47,440 bases of DNA from Acetatifactor sp. (GTDB taxonomy: Bacteria; Bacillota; Clostridia; Lachnospirales; Lachnospiraceae). The notes beneath the pieces are model-generated. The model searched no databases, had not been told where the DNA came from, and saw nothing but the letters and a program-made list of their open reading frames with translations. Below are positions 34,999 through 44,465 of this stretch, piece by piece (position 1 is the stretch's first letter; the number at the start of each line of letters is the position of its first letter). The DNA lies in assembly GCA_029055435.1 (NCBI GenBank), contig JAIDDH010000149.1:1-47440 (forward strand), in the 5' to 3' direction. A program made the translations under genes and the position numbers.

Positions 34999-35307
34999 TT
35001 ATCCTGCTGATAAATTTTCGTTTTCACCGCTGACGGCATTTGCATTTCTATGCGGCGATTTCCCCACAATCTCGATTCCGGTACTCACAGCCACCGTGAC
35101 CTCTATATCCTGCTGTGTCTGGCTTGACGCAAACTGATACAACACCTTCCCCTTCAAAGACTGCACATACTGGGGCGGAAGACGATTCAAAGCATAAGCC
35201 GCCACATCCATTCTGCAACTGTCGCATTTACAGTAATTCGTGTTTTCCCACAGTTGGTCGATCTTATTCAATACCGTCTCTTCCATTAAATTTATCAACC
35301 CTATCAT
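34999..35307 (-). CDS. ComFB-like late-competence family protein
   Basis: A protein of about 102 residues resembling ComFB (PF10719). The core MEETVLNKIDQLWENTNYCKCDSCRMDVAAYALNRLPPQYV shows the family's LP-P-Y ending and three cysteines (YCKCDSC) that could bind a metal. ComFB is encoded in the Bacillus comF operon, but in other bacteria family members stand alone and some bind nucleotides. The start at 35307 has GGGG seven bases before it; an ATG seven codons in is possible. The C-terminal 25 residues (HRNANAVSGENENLSAG) are low-complexity. It stands alone between the T-box and spoIID genes, with its own promoter. Confidence 0.8.
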   Translation of the reverse strand: MIGLINLMEETVLNKIDQLWENTNYCKCDSCRMDVAAYALNRLPPQYVQSLKGKVLYQFASSQTQQDIEVTVAVSTGIEIVGKSPHRNANAVSGENENLSAG

Positions 35308-35370
35308 AACTGTACCCCACATAAATAATCAAATCATAAGTAGCTGAGTATCAAATACCCTCCCTTATAT

Positions 35371-35399
35371 ATTATGATAGCAAAAAAAGAAGTTGTCAA
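35371..35399 (-). promoter_or_regulatory. Promoter of the ComFB-like gene
   Basis: TTGACA (35394-35399), 17 bases, CATAAT (35371-35376) on the minus strand, about 64 bases before the chosen start. The leader may form a small hairpin (GGGTATTTGATACTC). Confidence 0.7.
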
Positions 35400-35426
35400 C
35401 AAGCAATTTGGAAACCTATTACACTT

Positions 35427-36263
35427 TTATTCGTGCTTTGTCCCCATGAGCACTCTGTTTACCGGCTCAAAATACTGGTTCAGATAGGCTCCTATCATAA
35501 TGATATACACACCAAGATACATCCAGATCATGACTATCACGATAATGGACAGACTGCCGTAGATGCTGTAGGCCCCGGAACGGCTCACATACAGGGAGAA
35601 TCCCCAGGAAAAGATACTCCACACTACCGCAGTGAAACTGGCTCCGGGAATCTGCTCCTTGAAGCGCAGTCTCTTATCCGGAACATAGGCATAGATAGCC
35701 GCAAAGAGCGGCGTCAAAATTACCCACACCACAAAAAATCGAAATTCCATATACAGCGATACCAGATACCGAAGCTGTGGTACCCGATGCAGCATCAGAT
35801 TTACCAGCTGATTGCCGAACACCATGACAAACAAAAAGAGAATCATAACCACAAGCATCACAACCGTATAAAAGCAGGCGATTAAGCGGACTAACAGATA
35901 ATTTCTCTTCTCCTCCACATCATTGATGGCATTCAGCCCACGCATCAGCGCCAGCACCCCTTTACCGGCAGACCAGATTGTGGCAATGATAGCCAGCGAC
36001 AGCGCCCCCGCCGAGGTCCGGTACACCTCCCGAATCAAGTCCGTGGCCAGAGAATCCACCGCCTCCGGCGTCACATCCGTCACCACATCCACCAGATTCT
36101 TCTCCGTGAGCGGTGTATAGGGCAGCACCGTGCAGAGCACCATCAGCATCGGGACTAGAGACAGAAAAAAGAAAAACGCCGTGCTGGCTGAGTAGGTCGC
36201 TATATTCTTTTTCCGCATCTTATCGGAAAAATCCATCCAAATCCGAAATGTTTTATGCAGCAT
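35427..36263 (-). CDS. YihY/BrkB-family inner membrane protein
   Basis: A 278-residue membrane protein of the YihY/UPF0761 family. The signature SASTAFFFFLSLVPMLMVLC lies near residue 25. Further helices are at GALSLAIIATIWSAGKGVLALM, LIACFYTVVMLVVMILFLFVMVF, FFVVWVILTPLFAAIYAYVP, AVVWSIFSWGFSLYV and a final IVIVMIWMYLGVYIIMIGAYLN, giving six. The family was once called ribonuclease BN by mistake; its function is unknown. It follows the SpoIID-domain gene by about 13 bases and is probably cotranscribed with it. Confidence 0.92.
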   Translation of the reverse strand: MLHKTFRIWMDFSDKMRKKNIATYSASTAFFFFLSLVPMLMVLCTVLPYTPLTEKNLVDVVTDVTPEAVDSLATDLIREVYRTSAGALSLAIIATIWSAGKGVLALMRGLNAINDVEEKRNYLLVRLIACFYTVVMLVVMILFLFVMVFGNQLVNLMLHRVPQLRYLVSLYMEFRFFVVWVILTPLFAAIYAYVPDKRLRFKEQIPGASFTAVVWSIFSWGFSLYVSRSGAYSIYGSLSIIVIVMIWMYLGVYIIMIGAYLNQYFEPVNRVLMGTKHE

Positions 36264-36276
36264 GAACCTGCTCTCC

Positions 36277-38250
36277 TCAATAAATCGCTCTCAGACTACA
36301 GTCCTCATAAAAGAACAACAGAATTTCCTCATAGGAGTAGCCCCGTTTGGCCATGGTTTTGGCTCCGTTCTGGCTCATTCCGACCCCATGTCCAAAGCCA
36401 CCTCCCGTCAGGGTATATCCTATCACATTTCCATTTTTTTTACTAGTGTCGATGACAAAGAAGCCGCTGGGCAGGAGGCTTGGCATCTCCACCAGACTGT
36501 CGTTTGCCCGGCGCACCTTCGTCTCCCCGTCGCAGAGCACATATCGGATATTATGCTCAGAAATGACCTTATATGTCCCCTTATCCGTCTCCAAAATCAG
36601 CTCATCCGCCACACCGCCGCTCCCTCTGACGGCTATATACATCTCCCGGACCGCTGTGAATTTCTGCGGCTCTGCACTGATATAATCCCCCTTTTTCAGT
36701 GTCAGTATCAGCTTATCATTTACCTTGTAGCGCTTTTTCAGGACCTCATATATATGCTCTGCGGAGAGTTCCTCCACCTCATAGCTCCAGCGATACCATC
36801 CCTCCCCGGACTCGAAATCGTCCGCATTGACCTGTGTAATGAAATCCGCAAAATTCTCTTCCTCCCGCAGATACTCTCCCAGCCCTGCCTGAGTGGAGGC
36901 GCTCACAGCCTCCCCATCCGCCTGCCGCTGCTCCCGCAGCATCAGCTTCTCCTGCATCAGAGTCTCATTGATGGCCTCCGCCTTCAGATAAGTAATCTCT
37001 TTTGCAGCCTCCGTCTTCCAGACATTGGCGTCGCTCCCCACACCGCAGGAAGTGGAATAATAATAGGTGCCTGCCAGCCCCCCTTCCGCAGTGTACAAAA
37101 GCTGTCCATAAGTCTCCTTCACCGCCCGGGTGGTGCTCTCCTGCTCCAGAATATTATTGTAGACCTGATAAGAGGTACTGTCATCCACATGAGCTCCATA
37201 AGAAGGATATGCCGCATGCTGCATATGACCGTAAGCGTATGTACGGGCACAGACCGCCTGAGCTTTCAGGGCCTCCCCGGAATAGGACGCCGGCATCTCG
37301 CTGGGCACCACGGAATACAGATATTCCTCCAGCGACACCTCATTGACTACTGCGATGCCCTTGGCCTCCCGAATTAATTCCAGATGGCCTCGATACCCGG
37401 GCATTCCCTGACTGCGGTTCACGTTTTTCAAAATCACTTTGCCCGTCAACACAGTAGGGCGCACCAGAATTCTATCTCCGGCAAAATAACCGCTGTCTCC
37501 GTCAATCGCAATCTCCTCCCCGGCCGCATGAGTCTCCTCCGTCTCCTGCCCATATTCCCCATAGCGCAGCACGAAATCCGTATCGGCGGTAAGCACCACC
37601 TCCTCGTGCAGATTCCCGCCATAATCCCCGGTCTTAATCAATACGCGGATAGTATCCATAGTCTCCTCGCGCACCATGAGAATACCACAGACCTCTCCGT
37701 CTTCCATGACCAGATCCGCGAAGTCATATCCGAAGGCCAAATCATTATAGCTGCACATGGCCAGAGTATTGTAGATGCGATATCCCTTATAGTCCTCCGC
37801 CAGCGGAAGCCGTCCATACCCTTCTACTTCTACAGACGCCTCGTCTGCGCTCAGAATGACACCGTGAAGCTTCTCCGTGAGCGGTTTCATATCCGTCACC
37901 TGTCCGTCCGTCAAAATCACATCCGCCACCTGCTCTCTCGCGCTCCAGTCAGGCTGATACAGCGCTCCCTCCACCGTGCCATAGTCGTAGCTTTCCTCCA
38001 CGCCATCTCTGTAGAGCAGCAGATTATCCTCCCCCACCTCGATCAGCCAGACATTGGAAAGCTTCTCCACCACCGGCACATGGGACTCGGGAGCAGGCTC
38101 TTTCTCCTCCGAATCCTTCATAACGATAAAAAGCCGCCCGACAAAGAGAAATACTAACAGCACAAGGCCCAGCATGCTGACCCATGCCTTCATCTGCATC
38201 CTCTCGCGACGACTCATTTGATTTGTATACTTTCCATCCTTGATTCCCAA
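36277..38250 (-). CDS. SpoIID/LytB-domain cell wall protein
   Basis: A 657-residue membrane-anchored protein. One helix lies near residues 26-44 (MLGLVLLVFLFVGRLFIVM); the rest faces outward. Residues 50-300 are several beta-rich repeats of unknown fold. The SpoIID domain (about 310-640) begins GIAVVNEVSLEEYLYSVVPSEMPASYS, where SEMP carries the catalytic Glu, then EALKAQAVCARTYAYGHM, YYYSTSCGVGSDANVW, and ends GGGFGHGVGMSQNGAKTMAKRGYSYEEIL. SpoIID-type enzymes are lytic transglycosylases that remodel peptidoglycan at engulfment during sporulation; the long N-terminal region makes this larger than classical SpoIID (about 340 residues), so it may act in vegetative wall turnover. It starts at a TTG preceded by GAGAGGG. 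Confidence 0.9.
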   Translation of the reverse strand: MGIKDGKYTNQMSRRERMQMKAWVSMLGLVLLVFLFVGRLFIVMKDSEEKEPAPESHVPVVEKLSNVWLIEVGEDNLLLYRDGVEESYDYGTVEGALYQPDWSAREQVADVILTDGQVTDMKPLTEKLHGVILSADEASVEVEGYGRLPLAEDYKGYRIYNTLAMCSYNDLAFGYDFADLVMEDGEVCGILMVREETMDTIRVLIKTGDYGGNLHEEVVLTADTDFVLRYGEYGQETEETHAAGEEIAIDGDSGYFAGDRILVRPTVLTGKVILKNVNRSQGMPGYRGHLELIREAKGIAVVNEVSLEEYLYSVVPSEMPASYSGEALKAQAVCARTYAYGHMQHAAYPSYGAHVDDSTSYQVYNNILEQESTTRAVKETYGQLLYTAEGGLAGTYYYSTSCGVGSDANVWKTEAAKEITYLKAEAINETLMQEKLMLREQRQADGEAVSASTQAGLGEYLREEENFADFITQVNADDFESGEGWYRWSYEVEELSAEHIYEVLKKRYKVNDKLILTLKKGDYISAEPQKFTAVREMYIAVRGSGGVADELILETDKGTYKVISEHNIRYVLCDGETKVRRANDSLVEMPSLLPSGFFVIDTSKKNGNVIGYTLTGGGFGHGVGMSQNGAKTMAKRGYSYEEILLFFYEDCSLRAIY

Positions 38251-38283
38251 TCCGCCAATTCCCTCTCACGCGATTTCTAGCTT

Positions 38284-38317
38284 AAAAGAGCAGTCCTTTC
38301 GGACTGCTCTCTCTTTT
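38284..38317 (-). terminator. Terminator downstream of pckA
   Basis: The perfect stem GAGCAGTCC / GGACTGCTC (38288-38309, four-base loop) is flanked by pairing A and T runs and ends in CTCTTTTAAG on the minus strand. It isolates pckA from the SpoIID-domain gene. Confidence 0.85.
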
Positions 38318-38357
38318 GTCTGCTTTCAAATGCCCAAAATGCCGCCCCTTGTTTTTT

Positions 38358-38470
38358 GACTCCTAGCAATGCTAGGTGGGTTACCGCAACCAAACTTTTG
38401 CCTTCCCCTGCGAACCAACGGCGCAAGCGCCGCCGTGGAGGCCTGACAGCCATCTGGCAATATAGGAGTC
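38358..38470. repeat. 113-bp inverted-repeat element
   Basis: The element is bounded by GACTCCTA and its exact complement TAGGAGTC; imperfect symmetry continues inward for about 15 more bases. A central hairpin CGGCGCAAGCGCCG lies at 38419-38432, near the midpoint, and CCTAGCAATGCTAGG at the left end is itself palindromic. It encodes nothing. It looks like a REP- or MITE-like dispersed repeat. Confidence 0.65.
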
Positions 38471-38613
38471 CCGTTTAAAGTAAATGTAGGTTCAAAACGA
38501 ACAAGGGTTATCGCGCATTTCAGGTTACTATTATTATATCGAATCCATGTGCAGATTACAACTGTAAAATATGGAAACTTACAGAACAAAGCTTACAGGA
38601 ACCCTGCGCTTTA

Positions 38614-40218
38614 TTACTGCTGAGGACCTGCCGCAACAAGAGCCTTACCGGCATCATTGGTCTCATATTTTGCAAAGTTCTTCACGAATCTGTCAGCAAG
38701 ATCTTTTGCCTTGGTCTCCCACTCGGAAGCATCGGCATAAGTATTGCGAGGATCCAGAATATTGGTATCAACTCCGGGAAGCTCCGTGGGAACCTCAAAG
38801 TTGAAATAAGGAATCTTCTTGGTAGCTGCATTCTGGATATCGCCGTTTAAGATAGCATCGATGATGCCGCGCGTATCGCGAATGGAGATTCTCTTGCCGG
38901 TACCGTTCCAGCCTGTATTTACCAGATAAGCCTTAGCGCCGCTCTTCTCCATCTTCTTTACCAGCTCCTCTGCATACTTGGTAGGATGCAGCTCCAGGAA
39001 AGCCTGGCCGAAGCAAGCAGAGAAAGTAGGAGTAGGCTCGGTAATACCGCGCTCCGTACCTGCCAGCTTAGCTGTGAAACCGGACAGGAAGTAATACTGA
39101 GTCTGCTCGGGAGTCAGAATGGATACGGGAGGCAGTACACCGAATGCATCCGCGGAAAGGAAAATCACATTCTTTGCAGCGGGCGCGGAAGAAACAGGGC
39201 GCACAATATTCTGAATATGGTTGATGGGATAAGATACACGAGTATTCTCGGTCACGCTCTTATCATCAAAATCAATCTTGCCCTGTGCATCAACGGTAAC
39301 ATTCTCCAACAATGCATCGCGCTTGATTGCATTGTAGATATCGGGCTCGGAATCCTTGTCAAGGTTGATAACCTTAGCGTAGCAGCCGCCCTCGAAGTTG
39401 AACACACCGTTGTCATCCCAGCCATGCTCGTCATCGCCGATGAGGAGACGCTTGGGATCTGTGGACAGAGTGGTCTTACCGGTTCCGGACAGACCGAAGA
39501 AGATTGCGGTATTCTCACCGTTCATATCCGTGTTTGCGGAGCAGTGCATGGAAGCGATACCTTTCAGAGGCAGGTAGTAGTTCATCATGGAGAACATACC
39601 CTTCTTCATCTCTCCGCCGTACCATGTGTTGATGATAACCTGCTCACGGCTGGTGATATTGAAAGCAACACAGGTCTCGGAGTTGAGGCCCAGCTCCTTG
39701 TAATTCTCAACCTTTGCCTTGGAAGCATTGTATACAACAAAATCGGGCTCGAAGTCCTTCAGCTCATCCTCGGTGGGCTGAATGAACATGTTCTTGATAA
39801 AGTGAGCCTGCCATGCAACCTCCACGATAAAACGAACCGCCATGCGGGTATCTTTGTTGGCGCCGCAGAAAGCATCCACAACGAACAGTCTCTTGTTGCA
39901 CAGCTCCTTCTTGGCAATCTCCTTTACCGCTGCCCAAGTTTCCTCAGTCATGGGATGATTGTCATTCTTGTATGCATCGGTGGTCCACCATACGGTGTCC
40001 TTGGAGTTTGCATCCACAACAATGTACTTATCTTTAGGGGAACGGCCGGTATAAATTCCCGTCATTACATTGACCGCACCCAGCTCAGTCACCTGACCTT
40101 TTTCATAGCCTTCCAATTCAGGCTTGGTCTCTTCTTCATACAACATCTCAAAAGAAGGATTGTGCACAATTTCTGTGGTACCGGTAATGCCATACTTGCT
40201 TAAATTGATTTCTGCCAT
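38614..40218 (-). CDS. pckA: Phosphoenolpyruvate carboxykinase (ATP)
   Basis: Interconverts oxaloacetate and phosphoenolpyruvate using ATP/ADP. In fermentative anaerobes it usually runs toward oxaloacetate. The 534-residue protein starts [21 protein letters not shown]. Motifs: [15 protein letters not shown], the P-loop [11 protein letters not shown] (kinase-1a) followed by [20 protein letters not shown] (metal site), and [12 protein letters not shown]. The 32 upstream in-frame codons are discarded because they cover the promoter; GGAAAGAGG lies upstream of the chosen ATG at 40218. It is monocistronic, with its own promoter and terminator. Confidence 0.96.
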   Translation of the reverse strand: MAEINLSKYGITGTTEIVHNPSFEMLYEEETKPELEGYEKGQVTELGAVNVMTGIYTGRSPKDKYIVVDANSKDTVWWTTDAYKNDNHPMTEETWAAVKEIAKKELCNKRLFVVDAFCGANKDTRMAVRFIVEVAWQAHFIKNMFIQPTEDELKDFEPDFVVYNASKAKVENYKELGLNSETCVAFNITSREQVIINTWYGGEMKKGMFSMMNYYLPLKGIASMHCSANTDMNGENTAIFFGLSGTGKTTLSTDPKRLLIGDDEHGWDDNGVFNFEGGCYAKVINLDKDSEPDIYNAIKRDALLENVTVDAQGKIDFDDKSVTENTRVSYPINHIQNIVRPVSSAPAAKNVIFLSADAFGVLPPVSILTPEQTQYYFLSGFTAKLAGTERGITEPTPTFSACFGQAFLELHPTKYAEELVKKMEKSGAKAYLVNTGWNGTGKRISIRDTRGIIDAILNGDIQNAATKKIPYFNFEVPTELPGVDTNILDPRNTYADASEWETKAKDLADRFVKNFAKYETNDAGKALVAAGPQQ

Positions 40219-40285
40219 CTTTCTTTTACCTCTTTCCTTATATTGTATCGTGAAAGACATCTTCCCAATCTTCCACATTGCTTGT

Positions 40286-40314
40286 ATTATCTCAAAGACT
40301 CGGGAAAATGTCAA
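40286..40314 (-). promoter_or_regulatory. Promoter of pckA
   Basis: TTGACA (40309-40314), 17 bases, GATAAT (40286-40291) on the minus strand, leaving a leader of about 60 bases before the pckA ATG. Confidence 0.75.
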
Positions 40315-40368
40315 TAAACGCCATTAAATTTATAGGGATTTTATAATTCCTATCGAAAGCGCCGCGCC

Positions 40369-42201
40369 CTATGCCCAAGTCTCCTTCTTAAGCCACGCTC
40401 TCTCCTCCTCACTCAGATAGGGCGAAACCTTCTCATAGACCTCTCTCTGATATTCGCAGAGCATGGTTTTGGTGACATCTGTCAGGTACTGCTCGTCGAT
40501 AGCGTCAAAATCGATGGGCACCCATGTCAGCGTCTCAAAGTGCATGAACTGTCCGTATTCGTTTTTCACATCGTTTCTCGCCACCATCACATTCTCGATG
40601 CGGATGCCGTGGCTGCCCTCGATGTAGATTCCCGGCTCGTTGGTGATGTCCATGCCTTCCTCAAACACGGCGTCCTCCTGTCCCTTTGCAAAGCGCCACC
40701 GCATATTCTGAGGCCCCTCATGCACATTCAGGATATAGCCCACGCCGTGGCCGGTTCCGCATTTATAGTCGAGCCCCAGATTCCAGATGGGCTGTCTGGC
40801 CAGAATGTCCAGATTCCGCCCGCTGCAGCCATAGAGCCACCGCGCGTGAGTCAGCTGCATCACCGCGTTTATCACCATGGTATAATGAAGCTTCTGCTCA
40901 TCAGAGACAGGCCCCAGCGCAATGGTGCGGGTCACATCCGTGGTGCCGCCCAGATACTGTCCTCCGGAATCTACCAGGAAAAGCCCCTCCGGCTGCAGCA
41001 CGGCATGATTCTCCGGCGTGGCCTCATAGTGCATCATCGCCGCATTGGCCCCATATCCGGCAATGGTCGGGAAGGACAAGTCCAGAAACTCAGGAATCTC
41101 CCGCCGGAACGCCTCCAGTTTATCCGCGGCGCTGATCTCAGTAATCTCTATTTTCCCGATATTGGTCTTGAGCCAATAAATGAATTTCGTCAGAGCTACG
41201 CTGTCCTTTAAATAAATCTCCTTCATGTGAGCAAGCTCCACGGGATTCTTCACTGCCTTTAACGCCTCCGTGGGATTGCAGGCCTCGACGACGGTCTGCT
41301 TTGCAGTCAATGCCCGATAAAGCACATAACTGCAATACCGCATATCTATCAAAATCTTCCGGCCCGAAGTCAATGCCTCCAGATACGGCACAATCTCATC
41401 ATATGCCTGCACCTTAATCTGACTGGCGGATAAATATGCTCTCACTTCATCATCCAGCACCTGCTCCTGTATAAAAAGAACTGCCGAATCCTGCGTGATA
41501 TAGCCATAGGACATGGCGACGGGATTACACTCCACATCACAGCCCCTGATGTTAAACAGCCACATCAGGTCATCCAGCTTGGTGAGCAGTAAATCCTCCG
41601 CCCCGGCCGCCGTCAGCTTCTTCCGCACATCCGAAAGCTTCTGCGCCACACTGCGCCCTGCAAGCTCCTCCGCCAGCACAGTCACCTTCCCTGCGGGAAA
41701 GTCCGGTCTGTCCGTCCAGATCTCCTCCGCCAGATCCTCCGTGCAGTGGATTTGGATATCCTTGCCTGCCGCTTTGAATTTCTCCTCGTAGCGTCTCCCA
41801 TCCCTTGCAGCGATGACTCTCCCGTCAAATCCAAGAGTCTCACCGCTCTGCATCCGCTGCGCCAGAAATTCCTCAATGCTGGGCACACCTTCCTCCTGCA
41901 TACGAAACAGCTCCACGCCGGTACCCGCAAGCTCTTTGTCCGCCTGGATAAAATAGCGCCCATCCGTCCAGAGCCCCGCTCCCTCCGGCCACACCACCAG
42001 CGTGCCGTTGGAGCCGGAGAAATTACAGAAATACTCCCGCACCTTAAAATAATCGTTGACATACTCCGAGCTGTGAAAATCCGCCGTGGGCATCATGTAG
42101 TAATCTATGCCCTTCTCCTGCATCTTCGCCCGCAAAAGTGCCAGCCTGTCTTGTATGATCTTGTTTTCATGTCCCATCTCTTTTTCCATCTCTTTTCCCA
42201 T
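40369..42201 (-). CDS. Xaa-Pro aminopeptidase (aminopeptidase P, M24 family)
   Basis: A 610-residue manganese peptidase that removes N-terminal residues before proline. Two creatinase-like N-terminal domains (about 15-150 and 165-315) precede the pita-bread catalytic domain. Metal ligands: both Asp in LFLVDSGGQYLGGTTDVTRT, His in GTGHGVGYILNVHEGP, Glu in ITNEPGIYIEGSHGIRIEN. A C-terminal domain of about 60 residues follows, as in the long eukaryote-like aminopeptidase P form. It starts at an ATG three bases past the deoC stop, with GGGAGG upstream; the N-terminus MGKEMEKEMGHE is repetitive and its second and third Met are alternative starts. Confidence 0.93.
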   Translation of the reverse strand: MGKEMEKEMGHENKIIQDRLALLRAKMQEKGIDYYMMPTADFHSSEYVNDYFKVREYFCNFSGSNGTLVVWPEGAGLWTDGRYFIQADKELAGTGVELFRMQEEGVPSIEEFLAQRMQSGETLGFDGRVIAARDGRRYEEKFKAAGKDIQIHCTEDLAEEIWTDRPDFPAGKVTVLAEELAGRSVAQKLSDVRKKLTAAGAEDLLLTKLDDLMWLFNIRGCDVECNPVAMSYGYITQDSAVLFIQEQVLDDEVRAYLSASQIKVQAYDEIVPYLEALTSGRKILIDMRYCSYVLYRALTAKQTVVEACNPTEALKAVKNPVELAHMKEIYLKDSVALTKFIYWLKTNIGKIEITEISAADKLEAFRREIPEFLDLSFPTIAGYGANAAMMHYEATPENHAVLQPEGLFLVDSGGQYLGGTTDVTRTIALGPVSDEQKLHYTMVINAVMQLTHARWLYGCSGRNLDILARQPIWNLGLDYKCGTGHGVGYILNVHEGPQNMRWRFAKGQEDAVFEEGMDITNEPGIYIEGSHGIRIENVMVARNDVKNEYGQFMHFETLTWVPIDFDAIDEQYLTDVTKTMLCEYQREVYEKVSPYLSEEERAWLKKETWA

Positions 42202-42204
42202 CCG

Positions 42205-42891
42205 TCAATATCCTCCCATATTCTCCTGCATTTCCCCCGCAAGCAGCGCCACCGCCTTAGACGTCCCCACTCTGTCACAGCCAAGCTCCAGAAACATCTC
42301 CAGATCTTCCTTTGCAGCCACACCGCCCGCTGCCTTAATTTTCACATTCGGGCCGATGTGCGCCGCGAAAAGCTCCACATCCTCCCTTGTGGCTCCGCCT
42401 GTGCCGAATCCGGTGGAGGTCTTGATATAATCCGCCCCCGCACTGGTCACGGCCTTACACATGGCAATCTTCTCCTCCTCGGTCAGATAACAGGTCTCCA
42501 CAATCACCTTCAGAATATGCTCTCCACACACCTTTTTCAGTGTGCGTATTTCCTCCTCCACCTTATCATAGTGCCCATTTTTCACATCGCTGATATTGAT
42601 CACCATATCGATTTCCGAACAGCCATCCGCAAGCGCCTGCTCCACCTCGGCAACCTTGGCCGCCGTAACACTGTAACCTAAGGGGAATCCCACCACCGTA
42701 CAGATATTCAGCCTGTCGCCATAAGTGTCATGAATCCGTCGGATATAACAGGGCGGCACACACACGCTGGCCGTACCATACTGAATCGCCTCGTCACAGA
42801 GCTTCACAAGATCCTCCCATGTGGCAAATGCCTTCAACTGCGTGTGGTCCACATGGGACAGCATTTCTTTTTCTGTCATAGTGTTTGCCAT
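42205..42891 (-). CDS. deoC: Deoxyribose-phosphate aldolase
   Basis: Cleaves 2-deoxyribose-5-phosphate to glyceraldehyde-3-phosphate and acetaldehyde in nucleoside catabolism. The 228-residue TIM barrel shows VDHTQLKAFAT, SEIDMVINI (D95), and the Schiff-base lysine K157 in YIKTSTGFGTGGAT; AAGGVAAKEDLE is the phosphate-binding loop. The ATG at 42891 has AAAGGAG eight bases upstream; a TTG two codons earlier is too close to that site. It is followed by the aminopeptidase P gene after three bases, so the two are one message. Confidence 0.95.
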   Translation of the reverse strand: MANTMTEKEMLSHVDHTQLKAFATWEDLVKLCDEAIQYGTASVCVPPCYIRRIHDTYGDRLNICTVVGFPLGYSVTAAKVAEVEQALADGCSEIDMVINISDVKNGHYDKVEEEIRTLKKVCGEHILKVIVETCYLTEEEKIAMCKAVTSAGADYIKTSTGFGTGGATREDVELFAAHIGPNVKIKAAGGVAAKEDLEMFLELGCDRVGTSKAVALLAGEMQENMGGY

Positions 42892-42921
42892 AGTCAATCT
42901 CCTTTATCATTATTATTCAGT

Positions 42922-42957
42922 AAAAGAGCCCTGAAATCCAAAGATTCCAAAGCTCTT
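42922..42957 (-). terminator. Probable thrC terminator
   Basis: On the minus strand AAGAGC pairs with GCTCTT, with further GGAATC/GATTTC pairing inside, and the stem ends in TTTTACTG. It sits 12 bases past the thrC stop, before deoC. Confidence 0.6.
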
Positions 42958-42968
42958 ATCCACTCTCA

Positions 42969-44465
42969 CTAGATTCCAAGGAACTCCCTCACAACCTTTT
43001 GCATTTCATCTACATCACACTGTCTGTCATGTACCACAGGAGCCGTGCGAATCTCCTCGATTGCTCCCGGCACCTTCACATTGGAAAGCCTTGAGAGCTC
43101 ATCCACCAGCTCGAAATCACCCATGGTCTCGTATTTTCCATCGATGGCGTTCATGACGCTTCTGGTGAATTTAAAAGGACTGGCTGTAGACGCAATCACA
43201 GCCTTTGTTGTATCCCCGGTATCCTTCAAATACTTCTGATAGACGGCGGACGCCACCGCAGTGTGCGTATCGAGCACATAGCCGCAGTTTTCATAAAGAC
43301 GTCTGATTTCTGCCGCAGTCTCCGCCTCGTCGGCAAAATTGCCGTAAAAGTCGGACAACTGTGCCCTCATCTTATCAGTAATCTCATATTTTCCCTGTCC
43401 GCTCAACGCCTCCATAAACTCCCTGTTCTGATTGGCATCATTCCCCGCGATGCGGTAAATCAGCCTCTCCAGATTGCTGGAAATCAGAATATCCATGGAA
43501 GGGGACGAAGTAAGCACAAATTCTCTGTTCCTGTCATAGACGCCTGTGCTGAAAAAGTCGTACAACACCTTGTTGTCATTGGAAGCACAGATCAGTTTCC
43601 CAATGGGAAGACCCATGTTTTTCGCATAAAAGGCCGCCAGAATATTACCGAAATTACCGGTGGGAACCACCACATTCATTGTCTCGCCCTCGGCCAGCTT
43701 ACCCTCGCTCATAAGCTTCGCGTAAGCATAGACATAATAACAGATCTGAGGCACCAGACGGCCGATGTTGATGGAGTTTGCGGACGAAAATCTGAAGCCC
43801 TTCTCCTCCATCTCCTTTGCCAGCTCCTTATCCGAGAAAATCCTCTTCACACCGGTCTGCGCATCGTCAAAATTGCCGTGGATGCCCACTACCAGCGTAT
43901 TATCGCCCTTCTGGGTCACCATCTGCTTCTCCTGAATCGGGCTCACCCCATCCTTGGGATAGAACACGATGATACGGGTGCCTGCAACGCCCGCAAACCC
44001 GGCCAGCGCAGCCTTTCCCGTGTCCCCCGATGTGGCGGTGAGAATAACGATCTCACTCTGAACCTGATTCTTCCTGGCGGAAGTAATCATCAGATGGGGC
44101 AGAATCGACAGTGCCATATCCTTAAAGGCGATGGTTGAGCCATGGAACAATTCCAGATAATACGCGCCCTGCGCTTCAGTAAGCGGCGCTATGACCTCCG
44201 TGTCAAACTTCTCGTCATACGCTCTGTCAATACAGCCCTTCAGCTCCTCTTCCGTAAAATCGGTGAGATAAAGCTTCATCACTTCATAGGCGATCTGCCT
44301 GTAGTCCATCCCGGACAGCTCCTTCAGGCTCTTGTCCAAAGCGGGAATGTGATCCGGCACAAACAATCCTCCATCGTCGGAAAGTCCTTTTAAAATAGCC
44401 TGCGAAGCAGTCACGCCGCCAGCGGCTCCGTCCTTGCTTCTTGTGCTGCTGTAGAATACGTCCAT
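42969..44465 (-). CDS. thrC: Threonine synthase
   Basis: A PLP enzyme converting O-phosphohomoserine to threonine. The 498-residue length and the N-terminal FYSSTRSKDGAAGGVTASQAILKGLSDDGGLFVP mark the long (fungal/enterobacterial-type) form. The PLP-binding lysine is in HGSTIAFKDMALS; TATSGDTGKAALAGFAG and VVPTGNFGNILAAFYA bind phosphate and substrate; ASTASPFKFTRSV lies near the end. GGAAGGAAAAAGG precedes the ATG. It has its own promoter, and no hom or thrB is adjacent. Confidence 0.95.
   Translation of the reverse strand: MDVFYSSTRSKDGAAGGVTASQAILKGLSDDGGLFVPDHIPALDKSLKELSGMDYRQIAYEVMKLYLTDFTEEELKGCIDRAYDEKFDTEVIAPLTEAQGAYYLELFHGSTIAFKDMALSILPHLMITSARKNQVQSEIVILTATSGDTGKAALAGFAGVAGTRIIVFYPKDGVSPIQEKQMVTQKGDNTLVVGIHGNFDDAQTGVKRIFSDKELAKEMEEKGFRFSSANSINIGRLVPQICYYVYAYAKLMSEGKLAEGETMNVVVPTGNFGNILAAFYAKNMGLPIGKLICASNDNKVLYDFFSTGVYDRNREFVLTSSPSMDILISSNLERLIYRIAGNDANQNREFMEALSGQGKYEITDKMRAQLSDFYGNFADEAETAAEIRRLYENCGYVLDTHTAVASAVYQKYLKDTGDTTKAVIASTASPFKFTRSVMNAIDGKYETMGDFELVDELSRLSNVKVPGAIEEIRTAPVVHDRQCDVDEMQKVVREFLGI

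Larger units (their letters stand above)
38251..38613. other. Intergenic region between pckA and the SpoIID-domain gene
   Basis: No gene is supported. It contains a terminator at 38284-38317, the inverted-repeat element at 38358-38470, and about 140 AT-rich bases after the pckA end without recognisable signals. An open frame on the minus strand across the element is not credible as a gene. Confidence 0.7.

Noticed and set aside
38326..38589. 87-codon minus-strand frame across the 113-bp repeat
   Set aside because: It spans a repeat and non-coding DNA, and similar frames appear wherever such repeats occur.
38986..40203. 405-codon plus-strand open frame opposite pckA
   Set aside because: It is a shadow of the highly conserved pckA sequence.
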